From assembly GCA_037975125.1 (NCBI GenBank), contig JAJQOW010000014.1, positions 22,331,914-22,395,913 on the forward strand: a stretch of DNA of 64,000 nucleotides, in the 5' to 3' direction. Below, piece after piece: positions 1 through 11,514 of the stretch (the stretch's first letter is position 1; every line of letters starts with the position of its first letter). The position numbers and the translations under genes are program-made. The DNA is from Latrodectus hesperus. Taxonomy: Eukaryota > Arthropoda > Arachnida > Araneae > Theridiidae. The notes under the pieces are model-generated. The model was not told where the DNA came from, ran no database searches, and was given only the letters and a program-made list of their open reading frames with translations.

Positions 1-443
1 TTACACTAACCATTTTTTTGCCAAAATAAAATAACAATGTTAACGGAAATGAAGGTTATGACTAAACAGTGTTACTTATGCAAATGACACTTACACTTTG
101 GGCATTTTGAAGAGAAAGCTTCACACTAGACAGCTGACAGTCAAGGCGGACTACACATGCGCACTTTTGCCGCCGCAGCATCAGTCTCGTTATTTAATAG
201 CCACACCTCGAATATACGTGAGTTTCATTCTTAATTTATTATTCCTAATAATATTTTGGCAATTTATTTTTTGTCTATCCAAATATTATCTAAACAAATA
301 AAATTAGTTTTTGGTGTTCAAATTGGAATAATCGTCAAAGCCACAATTTGTAAAACATCTTTTCCGACCGAATGGTTTGGTGGGGGAAATATTCACTAGT
401 ATACTGTAACCTGAACTGTCCAGATATTTTCATGTTTTAAATT
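1..443. other. AT-rich intergenic, no gene seen
   Basis: No recognisable coding segment. A short open frame at 98-301 has no family resemblance and looks like chance. Confidence 0.5.
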
Positions 444-715
444 TTGCTAGTATTCTATTCTTGTGTTGTTGTTGTTGTTGTTTCCAATCCCCGTGATCAG
501 CAAAGCTATATGAGGTCCATGAGTCCACTCACCCTAATAAAGTCAAGCGCCAGAAGGGAATTTCAAATCAGGTCTTGCTTGGTCAGCCCCAAACAAGATA
601 AAATGTGGACAGGAGAGGCCTGCACCGAAGAACACTTAGTGCAGGCCTCGAAATGTTTGTTATCACCTACGACAGTCATGGAAAGCAGATGGCGATAAGA
701 AAACGGGCTAGTACA
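444..715. repeat. Unclassified higher-GC repeat-like block with a TTG run and a hairpin
   Basis: The block begins with a (TTG)n tract near 463-481 and is visibly richer in GC than its flanks. It contains an 11-bp perfect inverted repeat (615-625 with 639-649, 13-nt loop). Composition and the TTG tract resemble the ends of the (ACA)n-tailed SINEs elsewhere in the window read on the other strand. No full match to any of them was found, so the class is open. Confidence 0.3.
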
Positions 716-919
716 GAAAAAAATTGAAATTAAAAAAATTAATATTCTATTCTTGTTAAAATTATGAGCGATGAAGAATTTTCAGATCAATATAAATAAT
801 ATTTCAGAACTGATAACAGTTCTGAAATAGTATTTGTGTTCTAATCGCTCTTAGTATATTAAATATTTTTAAATAATGATATATTCCGGCAGTATAAGAT
901 AAGAAAATTGACGAATATA

Positions 920-1545
920 CACTACTGGCCATTAAAATTGCTACACCAGGAAAGCGGCACACCACACCCGTGAAATTTGCATGACAGGTAGAACTTGCTG
1001 TGATATACAAATAATTAGATTTTCAGCGCATTCTTAGAAAGCAGGCGACAGTAGCGACATCTACAATGTGTATAAAAACAGATATTTGACAGCAGTTTTC
1101 TCATACTCAATTTCCGTTTCAACGTTGTTTTCGGCAAATAAAGTTGTTGTAATGCCTCGTGTAAGAAGAAGAAATGCCTATCAGCAGGTGTCTGACTTAG
1201 ATCGAGGAAGGATTATAGCTTACCGGGATTGCGGTTTATCGTACCGCAATATTGCTGCTCGCGTCGGTCGAGACCCCATGACTGTTAGCAGAATATGGAA
1301 TCGATGGGTTCAGGACAATCATACGGAACGTCATGCAGGATATCAGCGACCCCCCATCACTAACAGCAAAGAAGATAGACATCTTATCCGCATGGTCACA
1401 AGGGATCGTACAGCTACGTCACGAACCCTGAGTCGAGAAATGGAGTCATTTGCAAGGCAACAAGTTTCTGCTCGAACAGTTCGACGACGTTTGCAGCAGC
1501 ATGGATTGTCTGCACGGCGACCATGGCTTCGCCGTGCAGACATAT
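920..1545 (+). mobile_element. Tc1-like DNA transposon, 5' part only
   Basis: The left end starts right after a TA with a sequence typical of Tc1-like termini in arthropods (CACTACTGGCCATTAAAATT). It is followed by an untranslated leader and the N-terminal half of a transposase. There is no matching inverted end downstream, and coding similarity stops abruptly at about 1508-1541 in a perfect 13-bp palindrome. The copy therefore lacks its catalytic domain and right terminus and cannot move by itself. Confidence 0.8.
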
Positions 1546-1577
1546 GCTTTAAGTTATATAAATATATGATGCTTTAA
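1152..1577 (+). pseudogene. Tc1-like transposase, N-terminal DNA-binding half (truncated)
   Basis: The ATG at 1152 opens a frame starting MPRVRRRNAYQQVSDLDRGR. It has the two helix-turn-helix (paired-like) modules of Tc1 transposases: a first HTH around residues 14-60 ending in TVSRIWNRWVQ, and a second around residues 75-125 with the family signature HGLSARRPWLR. In complete Tc1 proteins the DD34E catalytic domain follows. Here the frame runs into a palindrome and unrelated AT-rich sequence within about 15 residues and stops. About 125 of an expected 340 residues are left, so this is a fossil. Confidence 0.85.
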
Positions 1578-1583
1578 GTTCCA

Positions 1584-1870
1584 CAAACACACATTGAAGC
1601 CTGGTGGCTTAGTGGCAGCGTTTCACGCTCCCATGACACAGGTCCGAGGTTCGATCCTTGGGCTGGGAAAGGTTGACTCAGCCTTTCATCCCTTCAGTGG
1701 GTCGATTAACTGAGTACCAAGTATGCTTGGGAACTAAACACTGGGGGTCTTACGTTAGGCTGACCACCTAACTGGGACACATGCTTAGCACCCCAGGGCC
1801 CTTGGTCATGAAAACAGTTATGGGCACTGTAGACCTTGGCCCACATGGGCTGTCGTGCCATGGGGTTTAG
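1584..1870 (+). repeat. tRNA-derived SINE, family A (sense copy)
   Basis: The head reads like a tRNA gene: an A-box-like TGGCTTAGTGGC near 1605 and a B-box GGTTCGATCC near 1650, the internal RNA polymerase III promoter. The body of about 200 bp ends in GGCCCACATGGGCTGTCGTGCC. The candidate 11-bp target-site duplication TTTAAGTTCCA occurs at 1573-1583 and again at 1871-1881. A diverged antisense copy lies at 36001-36260, which confirms dispersal. Confidence 0.75.
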
Positions 1871-2199
1871 TTTAAGTTCCATTAAAATTTTAATTTACGA
1901 AAAAGAACATATAAGAGAAATAGAAAATTCTGAGAAAGTTAAATTAATTGACCAACATTGGCAACGAAACTTATTGTTTGTTATTTATCTATTTCGCTTA
2001 CATATTTCAAATTAGTACATTTTATGAAAATACTGAAAAAAGTGTATACTTGTGTACAAATTTTTATATTTACTTTCTACATATTTTTTTATTAATTTTT
2101 TTTCTACTCTCACAGTCATATTCCAGACTTTATGTTCACTAACATAATAATTTTTTCTCGTTCGGAACTGATATTACAAATGTATGAAATTAAAAAGAT

Positions 2200-2470
2200 G
2201 AAAGCATATATTTTCTGACAGCGCGTAGCGAATAACCTAACAGCCAAAAGTGGCTGTAAGGTGTTTGAACATCCACCGCGTCTTGTGCTCTTCGCGAAGC
2301 ATTTTCTTAGATAGTGCTTCGTATTGAATAGTTACAAGGGTGGAAACCCTGAAAAACCTCAATAACTTAACCTTAACAGATGTGTATGCAAGAAGCGGAA
2401 ACGCTGTATCCATTTCTAATTAACTATGACTGTAACAGAACTCGGTACCTCGCACTCAGAAAAGCGAAAG
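2200..2470. repeat. Unclassified repeat-like segment
   Basis: A higher-GC block. Its GCAAGAAGCGGAAACG motif near 2388 is found inverted with one change at about 5070-5090, and the adjoining text (GTGGAAACCCTGAAAAACC) resembles SINE-body text at 5105-5130 and 29240. It is probably a diverged SINE or MITE fragment; ends are not defined. Confidence 0.3.
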
Positions 2471-2809
2471 CTTAACACTAAATAAAAGAAAAAAAATCCT
2501 ATTCAGATTATTTTCAAATTAGGATTTGAAATTTCCAAAAAATATATATGCCTTGAGTAGGTTATGTCACTGCATTTTTTGTTTCCGTCTTACTATTTCC
2601 ACCAGTGGAAACTATTAAACACGACCCATTACATTATGTCATTTTGAATCTCAGTCAACTGATGTAGTCAACATCTGAGCTGACATCTGTTCGGTTGGTT
2701 CAGATATTGAACCTTCTACTTCCAAGAATTTCTTCACCATGCTGTCTCAGTCTCGGGACATCAAAACAATGGAATCAAATTATTTTTTAATCCTATATTG
2801 TTGTTCTAA

Positions 2810-2880
2810 TAATTGGCCTGGTTGGTTAGGACCTCAGTCGAATTGTCGGAAGAATTTTTCCTCTTCATAATACTTTTGAT
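2810..2880 (+). repeat. tRNA-SINE head fragment (family E)
   Basis: GGCCTGGTTGGTTAGGAC is shared with the SINE head at 25403-25540. Only the A-box half and a little body are recognisable. Confidence 0.4.
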
Positions 2881-2916
2881 ATCATCTAACATTAAATATA
2901 TATTAAATGAAATCAA

Positions 2917-3200
2917 GCCGCCCGCCCTGTCTAGTGGTCAGAGTGCCTGACTACGGATATAGAGGTCCTGGGTTCGAATCCCGATTCGGGCATGGATGTA
3001 CTATCTCTCTCTAATCTATCCTGTCTTTGTCCTTTCCTTGTATGAATGAGGTGTGAATGTGCCTACCCTATAAACGGGTCCCTATGGCATGTGTGTACTG
3101 AGGAAGTCGGACTCCAAACCAAAATAGGGTTAAATTGAAAAAGTAGAGCAGCGCACCCTATATTGCCAGCCTAGCTTGCACACGACAACAACAACAAAAA
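2917..3200 (+). repeat. tRNA-derived SINE, family B (copy 1)
   Basis: The tRNA-like head has an A-box region (CTAGTGGTCAGAGTGCC) and a clear B-box (GGGTTCGAATCCC near 2971). The body includes GAGGAAGTCGGACTCCA-type text near 3100 and the element ends in an (ACA)n tail. A close second copy is at 22322-22604 and a 3' fragment at 22903-22966, so this is a true dispersed family and not a functional tRNA gene. Confidence 0.85.
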
Positions 3201-4015
3201 ATGTAGTTATTCAAATTTTGTATTAATACGTTTAATTTACATACATTTATTTTTGATTTCTCTGTAATTTTGCAGTACATAATTTGCTTTAATTTTGATT
3301 CTAGTAAATAAATAAAAAAAAAATTTTGGGAAAAAATTGTTTTAATCAAAAATTTTATTTTAATGCTTTCAGAACAAAAGAAAATTATCTCGGAGAATAA
3401 ATAAGGGGAGTTAATTTAAACTAATTTGTATTATTCCAAGAAAATATCACAATCGTTGTTTAATTTATTATATAAAAAAGGAGCAATCGTTTTTTTTAAA
3501 AAGCTAAAAATAAAGATATTTGCAAAATAGAACGCTAATCAGTTTTTGTAAGTATAATTTTGAAACGAGAAAAAAATAATTATAAAATACTTTATAATCT
3601 GCTAATAAAAATTAAATATCAGTAAATTTATTGAATACATGAACAAGAGCCTATTTATACTCTTCATTATTTTTAATAAAACATTATATTACTAAGCAAT
3701 TCATAAATATTTGTGTGGTATAATCTTTTTAGTTTTATTAATATTAAATACGTTACAAAATCTCATCAATTTCTAAATGATATTTTTGAAAATATTTACG
3801 TCAAAATGGAAAATAATAATTTATTTTTTTTTTAAATTTCGTTTCAGGTTCTTCTAAACTATTTTTGTTTTCAAAAAAATTAGTGCAAAAATTATTTTTG
3901 TACAAGGGTTATTATTTTCTTGCTAAATATTTCTATTTTCTCCAGTAGGTTTTATAGTGTTATGTTTTTTCTTTTTTTATGCCTCGCTGATTTTAGGATT
4001 TAATCTATTCCAGAT
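3201..4015. other. AT-rich intergenic, nothing recognised
   Basis: Very AT-rich with many T/A runs. No coding, RNA or repeat signature is seen. Confidence 0.5.
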
Positions 4016-4535
4016 GTGATGGCAACTTATGCATACATACACAGCGGTGATGGCGAGTCCCGGACTGTGTACCTTTAAGTTAACGGGTTTGGAATACTCG
4101 CCCATCACCAAATACCTCATAATTTTGGACCACGGTCAAGTGACGAGGCTACACCCTGAGCTGGCACCCTCCTCTCCACATCCACGGAAGTGCATTTTAC
4201 GTCGCAGATGAACGTGGCCGCGTTCCCAACCCACGGAGCTCCAGCATCCTGATGAGGGATAATGTGGTCACCCTCCCAACCACTGCCCGCGGCAAATGAT
4301 GCTTCCCTTTGCTGATGTTAACGGGAAGCGGTGTGAAGCTACTGAGCCACTGCTGCTCTTGCAACTTATACAGTGGGTGCGCCATCTTTGCCCCAAAAGT
4401 AGAAGGATAGAGAAACGAGAGAGAGAGAGAGAGAGAAATAAAAAAGGAACATCCATCGCTGATCCAGGACTCGAACCCAAGACCTATTGCTTCGAAGTTA
4501 AGGACACAAACCACTCCACCATCGGTTCGCCATAT
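4016..4535 (-). repeat. SINE-like or composite dispersed repeat, antisense
   Basis: Read on the minus strand, 4530-4460 begins with a tRNA-like head containing GGTTCGAGTCC (B-box; 4471-4481), then about 450 bp of GC-richer body down to about 4020. A (GA)n microsatellite interrupts it at 4418-4436. Open frames across this stretch on both strands follow its composition and show no protein family. Confidence 0.5.
4418..4436 (+). repeat. (GA)n microsatellite
   Basis: Nine to ten uninterrupted GA dinucleotides inside the SINE-like body. Confidence 0.9.
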
Positions 4536-4654
4536 AGTAATGTAATTTTTTTTATATCTTTCATATTGTAATGTAATGTTGATATGTAATATGTTCATCT
4601 TTTAATTCGATACATCCTGCAGTTTTATTGTTTAGGTAGACTATAATCTCATTT

Positions 4655-4950
4655 CATGATAAGCGGCTCCCCGTAGTCTATAAGCAGGATATTGCTCTTC
4701 AGAATGAAATGTCCCGGCTTCAAACCTAGTAACTGTTGATCAACGAAAGATGGATGCAACCCCTCTACATGCACGTTTGTTGGTGGGGCTGCTTGGAAAA
4801 TTTCCTGGTTTCCTCCCTTGTAGGTTCCTTTCCTCTCCGGGTTTCCTCCCTTGTGAATACTGCTCACTATCTATAAAAATTACCGACAGACATCATGATG
4901 CGTGACAATATCCTTAAGCAATTAACGTGGTGTTGGATTCAAGAAAAAAA
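4655..4950 (+). repeat. SINE-like repeat
   Basis: The head has tRNA-like spacing (CGTAGTCTATAAGCAGG near 4670, CCGGCTTCAAACC near 4713). A body with two near-repeats of TTTCCTCCCTTGT follows at about 4808 and 4841. The resemblance to tRNA boxes is weaker than in families A-C. Confidence 0.4.
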
Positions 4951-4999
4951 AATTCAAATTCTTATTTTAGCTATAAAATAAAACTTTGATCTCGTCGTA

Positions 5000-5200
5000 A
5001 CCTATAGGTTATTTCTTCAGCGTGGGAATGGACGAGTTCATTCTCAACCACTGTAGATCAAATAAAATAGATGTGTTTCCGCTTCCTGCATTATCGTGGT
5101 GGGAGCTTGGGAGTTTTCCAGTAACCCTCTCTTGCGATGTATGAACACGGTCTGCGATTATTTTTCCCGCAGTCCCAAAGCGCTTGGGTGTTAAAAAAAG
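5000..5200 (+). repeat. Diverged SINE-like segment
   Basis: Contains GTTTCCGCTTCCTGCA and GGGAGTTTTCCAGTAACCC, related in inverted orientation to the block at 2340-2410. Ends are not defined. Confidence 0.3.
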
Positions 5201-5799
5201 AGCTTCATAACATTAGATTCTAGCTGTAGGATATTCATTTCGCCAAATGAAAGATATTTTGAAGTGTAATTGCCAAACTAAAATATATTTCCAAAAAACG
5301 AAATTCGAATGATTTTGTTTTAAGTACGCAGAGTGCCCAACATTTGTTAATGCTGGTTATAAAACTTAGTTTAAAGCTTAATGAAGTTTAATCTATTGCG
5401 TCTTTATTAAATATGGGTGAGTTAATGTTTTTTCTTTTCACAGGATTCTGGGGATCCAGAGTGATCTATTGTTACTGGGTACGCTATTGTATGATCACGA
5501 CTTAAACCTTGCGCCATTTTTAAGCAAATTCGAATTTTTTAGTTATGTAACAGTGGATGGAACCGAATCCGGGAGTACTGTCCAAAGAAGAAGCCAATTG
5601 ATTTCGTATTTTTTTTCCCTGTTTACCAGCGATTTGGTGGATGCTTGATATATTTTCTGTTCTTCCTTCCCTTTAAATAAATAAATATGAATCACCATTT
5701 ATAAAAAAGGTTCTTCTGTTAGGGATCTTCTTCTTAGAATTGGGTTTGTATGTCATTGGGCACCTCTTTCAGCATTTTGTACCATTAACTCCAAACCCA

Positions 5800-6720
5800 A
5801 TGTTTCCTAGTTCCAGTTGCTCGGGTCACCCACTTTATTAATAAAGTCCGATAACCCTTTCATGGAGTCTAGGTGTAACTCTCTAGTATGCATGATGCCT
5901 AAAGAAGTTAATCTAGGGAGGGGGGGGGCAAGAGCCTCGCATTCGTACATGATATGCTCTGTCATTTCCTCTTGCGTATGACATTTCCAGCAGATAGGGT
6001 CAGTCCCATCTGGTCAGAAAGTCAGTCATGCTAGGAATAGCTTCCTGACTTTCACCAGAAGAAGATGGTTTGGAGGTCATTTCTACCTCAAGTAAAGGAT
6101 TCATTGCTGCCCCTTTACAAGATTGCCTCTGAGTTCCCTTGTCTTTTTCAGCAAGGTCTACTTCAGAGGTTTCACCTGCAAATGCAGAAAAGGTTTGTTA
6201 TTTCTTGTGTCTTTTCAGCCACAAGATAGCAATTAAAAAGCTCAGGTAATATTAGTCCACCCAGCATTGCCTGAGTTACTAGGCAAGGCAAATTACTCTA
6301 GAAGTTCGCCAGGCAACTAGAGGCTCCGTTAAGACACCAATACCGCGGTGCCGATTAGCCCTAGGCACGGATCGCATAACACCAGGGTTTACGGGAGCTG
6401 GTTCGCGGCCTCTGATTCTATATTCAAGGCTATCCTGTCATTCCTACAGGACATTCGGCAATCCACCACCTGCCGACGCGCCTGGTGGCTGCTCAAGCCC
6501 CAGGAAGGTACACGTACTCCCTGGTTCCAGGTTCTGTTTGGGATACTTGTAAGTGTTCTTGGATCAAATACCAGGATTGTAAATAGTGTTTCTTTTGAAG
6601 GCATTTATTTAACAGCCTTTTTAATAACAATGGGTCAGAACATTGGAACAGGAGAGGTTCTCAGAATCGGTAAGTGGAAAGTTACGACACTTGATTCAGC
6701 CGAAGTCAGTTGAACTAACC
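5800..6720. repeat. Unclassified GC-richer dispersed element remnant
   Basis: Composition changes sharply from the AT-rich flanks and includes a G9 run near 5925. Read on the minus strand, 6000-5930 can be translated into a cysteine/histidine-bearing stretch ending near HIMYECEALA, similar in flavour to the C-terminal zinc-knuckle tail of non-LTR reverse transcriptases, but broken. The open frame at 6348-6713 (+) has no recognisable domain. I read the whole as an old retroelement fragment; class uncertain. Confidence 0.3.
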
Positions 6721-7483
6721 GTACTTATCAATTTTGATGACTAGGAATCAGGGTCTAATAACTTACCGCTGGTGCAGTGTGGAAATTTGGGATGGAAAAT
6801 CATATTTTAGAAGTCGATCCCAAATCTTGTCTGATGTTCAAACTGACGAATCGTTTGACTATATTTAGAAATTTTGGGTATCAGAAAAAGAAGTATAAAG
6901 ACACTGTAAATTTACCCTAAACTTTAATTGTAAATGTTCATAAAGTATAAATTTAATTCATAAAATTTTCTGGAATATGGTTTACATAGAGGAATAAAAG
7001 TATATGAAAATGAAAATATTTAATGAAAATATAGCAAATGAAAATATGCAGATGCTTGTCTTTACGAACCTCCAGTTTACGAATACTCATGATTTTATGA
7101 AGTAGTGGCTGGTCACATAGACGCAACAATGATTTTAATTCCCATATATGAACTAAAATTTTGATTTTTTTTAATTAATTGATTTTTATGCATCTTTGGT
7201 TTATGTTGGTTTTTTATCATCTTATTTTTTATTTTATAACTGGAAAATTTTATCGTCATTTTTATTCCAAAATTGTAAAAGCTTCAAATAGCCGATAATT
7301 AACTGTAATGCTAATGTTGAAATCTTGATTTTTTTTAAAAGTAATTATATACTTTCACTTCGAGAAGAAGAAAACTGAGAGAAAACGTGGTTGTTGTTTA
7401 AATGTTTTCTATACGTTACGGCATACTTTTTGAGACCCATGAAAATTGAATACATAAATAAAAATGCTTTTTACCACAGGTCT

Positions 7484-9257
7484 ATTGGAGCAACTCCCAT
7501 AGACTTAGCATTACGTGACGTCATAGCTCGAGCAGCGGCAATCCTAAGGCTCCTGTAGAGGCTCAAGGCAATCGACATTCGTCATTCAATGCTATTTCAG
7601 ATTTTTTTTTACAGCTGCGCAGTTGAAAATTATTTTATTTTTGCCAAGTTTCACGCCAAATGAAACTCTTTGGCGTTATAAGTAGCCGAAAACCGTCTTT
7701 TTTGTGCATATACCAGCAATTCGGGCAATTTATATAGCTAATAATTTTAAAATCAAGTTTTGCCTATTTAAGCCAAAAGGAAATAGTACATGAAATGATT
7801 GTTTATTTTCATTATTGTTTTTATAGTTCAGTGTTAACGAACGATCATGAATTTTTCAATTTTAAAACAGCAAATTTAGATTTAGAATGACATATTAATT
7901 TCAACATGAAAGAATTGTACTACTTAAAAAATTAACTACATTTTAACCAATATTTTATAATTTAAATTTTTTTAATAATTTGAAAATATTTTTAAATATT
8001 TATGCAGACATTCTTAATATTTTTATATAATAAAAATATCATACAAAATTTAAAAATTTATAATCAAATATAACGAAGAAAATATCAAAATTTAGTATTA
8101 TTAAAATACTTTACATTCGTTAATTCATATTATTTTTTAATCAACTTAATTTAAATTTTATACTATTTAAAAACCCAAAAATTTAAACTTTATATTGTGT
8201 AAAATAGCCATTTTCTAATAGAAGTACTACTTATTGGATTTTGCTGATATTTTTAGTTTTTATAGATACTTTCAAATAGAATCACCTCAAAACCAATTTA
8301 ATATTCATTCTGTAAATTTGAATGACCAAAATACATTTAAAACCTTGTACTACTAGATTTCAGGAATTTCCATTAAACGGTAAACATATTGAATACTTAA
8401 TTTTTCATCCTTTTAAGAAATTAAAATTGTTTTTTTTTAAATGCTTAAATTTAAAAATCTTATTGAGTACTGTCTGTTCAATAGACTTAAATATCTGATA
8501 GAATTTTTAAAAATATTTACTAATAATAAAAATTACATTCATACTTTTCTTTTTATAAGACTTTTTAAATCTTCACTACTCAAGGCTTATATGCAGTGTA
8601 TTCATCGATGTTTCTTATCCATGGACTCTCCAAAGTTAAAGAATACAGACAATAGTCTAATTTTAAAAAGTGTTCATTCAGACAATCATATCCTGTTAAA
8701 CGATGAAATAATACTATGGCTAAATCATGTAGAAAATGTGAAATAATTGGCAATTATAAAACACTCAAGTTAACTCAAGGATATTTTATATTTCCAAAAA
8801 AATATGATAAAAGAAGATAGTAAATGTTGTAAATAAATGCAGTTATATATTTAAGAACTTGTTTTATTTTCTTAATAAATTTTAAAGACAGTAGAAACGG
8901 AAAATTTTTCACACATTGATATATTTAGACAAAATATTTTTAAAAAATGACATAAAAAATAGTATCTAAATTTAAGAGTGAAATTGATTCAAACAAAACA
9001 AAGAAAATCCATTTTAAATGTTCATCTGAATTAATTAATTGGCCATTTAAAAACTTAGCCACAAACAAAATTCCCAAATAAGAATTTATGATGAAATCTA
9101 GTATCTACTACGTAAAATATGGCAACCTTAAAATTTATTTCTAGTAAAAGTTATTTTTTTACAACAAACCTGAAAGAAATTTCAAGCAGTACGAATCGCT
9201 GCTTTTCGAGTTGTGATGTCACGTAATGTTTTAAGTCCAAGGGAGTTGCTCCCATTG
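7484..9257. mobile_element. 1.8-kb unclassified DNA transposon with about 60-bp inverted ends (non-autonomous)
   Basis: The left end (7484-7543) and the reverse complement of the right end (9257-9192) share GGAGCAACTCCC, then a block with GACTTA, CATTACGTGAC, TCA, CTCGA and GCAGC in the same order. This is a terminal inverted repeat with some mismatches and small indels. The tip is itself palindromic (GGGAGTTGCTCCC). The interior is extremely AT-rich and has no transposase; a 101-codon frame at 8441-8746 has no family resemblance. It looks like a large MITE. The target-site duplication could not be fixed because the outermost bases are diverged. Confidence 0.65.
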
Positions 9258-10495
9258 AAATATTGGAAACTCTAATATAATAGTGGGCTTAGAAACATTT
9301 GAAAACACAAGTTTTAAACATGATTAAATTAAATACAATGAGATTCAATAATCTTTTATCAAGATTCTGAGAATACGAACTCAGACTGATAGAAAGTGAA
9401 AAACCTTTTTTACTGCATCACTGTCTTCATTTGAACTGAAGTGAAATTTTACCTGAGTTATTGTTTTGTTATTGACTTGATTGTTATTGATATTTGCTAA
9501 GGGCAAATAAAGTACGTATTTTCTTTATATCATACTTTATTTTAATAAATATATATTTTTGTGTGACGCTGCAATTTTTATTAAAATGATTTCATAGTTA
9601 AGTTTATTTGTTTTATATGTTATTTCATCTCTAATATGATTCACATACTCGTACATTTCAATCAAAGTTATGTAATTTTTTGCCGATTTAAAAATTTTTA
9701 ATTCCATGATTTATTCGCGTTTTATTAATAATTTATGTTAAAAATATATTATTTGGCCATAAGTGAATAATATTAATATGTCCCATTTTTTTAATTGTGA
9801 TAAACATTTATTAAATTATTCAAAAAGCAATAAAAAGTATATGCTGTGAATATTAAAATATTGACATGGTATGGAAATTTTTTTTACATGTGATTTGATT
9901 TATCATGTGACTGAAGAAACTTAATCCTGGATTTAAATAACTTAAAATGCTGTAAAACTGAAATTTGTAATGACTGTTAAGAATGAATTATCCATTCAAT
10001 TGTTATTAGTGTCAAAATTTTTAAATTGAAATTACATATTCATCAATATAGATGAATAATTGACTGTGATATGAATATAAAAATTTTCTCTTAAGAGACT
10101 TTTTTATAACTTTATCACAAATTAAGACTAAGTCATATGAATGGATATAGGTATGAAATAGAGATCCCCTTCAAATGTGCCAAACCTGTTAATTATTGTG
10201 CCAAAAGGATTTTGTCTGTAGATTCTATTACATCTCAGCTCCAATATGGGCCTTTCTGACTTCATAAAAAAACAAGTAAATAGAGTTGAGATATTTTGAA
10301 TTAGGAATTTTTTGTACAAAACTACTTAATCCAGTACAAAAGTTATATATAAAAAGGATATTAAGATAACAAACCCTTTTTACATGCATATTGAAGTGGA
10401 AGTTAGGATTTCTATGAAAAGGCTTAAAAATACAGGCCAATGGAAGAATTACTCCAGATTTTTGTGTTTGGGAAAATGCTAATGTAAATAATCAT
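9258..10495. other. AT-rich intergenic, nothing recognised
   Basis: Low-complexity AT-rich DNA. Short open frames at 10128-10440 overlap each other and show no domain. Confidence 0.5.
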
Positions 10496-10509
10496 CCTTT
10501 TAAAAGTAT

Positions 10510-10690
10510 GCCGAGCTGGCAGCTGAATGGTTAGCGCTCTTGCCTTCGGTTCAACAGTTCGTGGGTTCGAATCCCACCTTGGGCATGGATGTTTGTAGTG
10601 GTTCGGAATCCATTTTAAACTGTAAGTCCAGGTCTAATTAGCCTTCGTGTGCAAAAAATGACCGTTGAGCGATAAAGAAACCAAACCAAA
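10510..10690 (+). repeat. tRNA-derived SINE, family C, with perfect 14-bp target-site duplication
   Basis: The tRNA-like head (GGCAGCTGAATGGTTAGCGC, then B-box GGGTTCGAATCCC near 10563) is followed by a short body with GTAGTGGTTCGGAATCCA and ends in (AAACC)n. The 14-bp direct repeat CCTTTTAAAAGTAT flanks the element exactly at 10496-10509 and 10691-10704. That is the mark of LINE-mediated retroposition and of a fairly young insertion. Diverged copies are at 26600-26760, 44211-44310 and 49980-50150. Confidence 0.9.
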
Positions 10691-10704
10691 CCTTTTAAAA
10701 GTAT

Positions 10705-11483
10705 ACCTGCTGATTGTAATATTAATAAATATACTTTTGACAAGCCTTTGCTGTTAAATTTCCCATATGAGACAAATATTCTTGTCACCAGTGAAAATTT
10801 ATTTACTGGTACACTGATAAGTCAAAAATTATTTTTAACACCGTGGCATTTGCTGCTTAGTTGATGGCACAAAGTTGTCTTTCCCTTTAGGATACACACT
10901 GTTTTTCAAGCAGAAGTTTACAATTCTCAATTGCAGCAGACTGTTTAGACAGAGGTAATTTTTGCAAAATAATTTTATCACTTGCAATGGCTTCTAGCAT
11001 TTAGCCAAACCAACAAAGGTTACATCAAATGCCAGGATAACAACATTCATCAAACAAACGGGGAAAAAAATCAGACGCAATAAACTAGTTTGGTCCATTT
11101 ACCCCTTTGCAGATTCATTGTATTTAGCCCTGCATTTTTTTTAAAATTTACAAAATATCTAGATTGATATATTTACCCAGTACTGGATATATTCTAAAAT
11201 TATATTAAAATATTGTTAACTTACAATGAATATATTAACTCTTTTGAGGAATGATATTTTTATATTATACTCTATTGAATTTACCTGGATGAAAAAAAAA
11301 ATCTGAATTCTATATTGAACAAATAAAGATGGACATTATGTTTTTTTTTCTGTATGCATGTCTATCATGCTATGTGCGTGTGAGTTTTTCAGGCCTTCCT
11401 TTCAATATGTAAAAAAAACTTTTTTCACATTTAAGTAATTACTGTTTTGCTTCCTGTAAAAAAAATTTTTTTTTTACAAGAAG

Positions 11484-11514
<31 letters not shown>

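Noticed and set aside
2929..3000. Possible tRNA gene with a good B-box
   Set aside because: The same head recurs with a conserved non-tRNA body and an (ACA)n tail at 22322-22604, so it is a SINE; no clean cloverleaf acceptor stem is seen.
4197..4598. Overlapping open frames of 70-133 codons on both strands
   Set aside because: They follow the composition of a SINE-like repeat, include (GA)n translated as low-complexity text, and show no domain.
6348..6713. 121-codon frame, possible gene
   Set aside because: No domain or splice context; it lies in a repeat-like block with an overlapping antisense frame.
8441..8746. 101-codon ATG frame inside the 1.8-kb inverted-end element
   Set aside because: Very AT-rich, dominated by Leu/Lys/Asn/Phe, with no transposase motif; likely chance.
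10510..10585. Possible functional tRNA gene
   Set aside because: It is followed by a conserved SINE body and flanked by a perfect target-site duplication.
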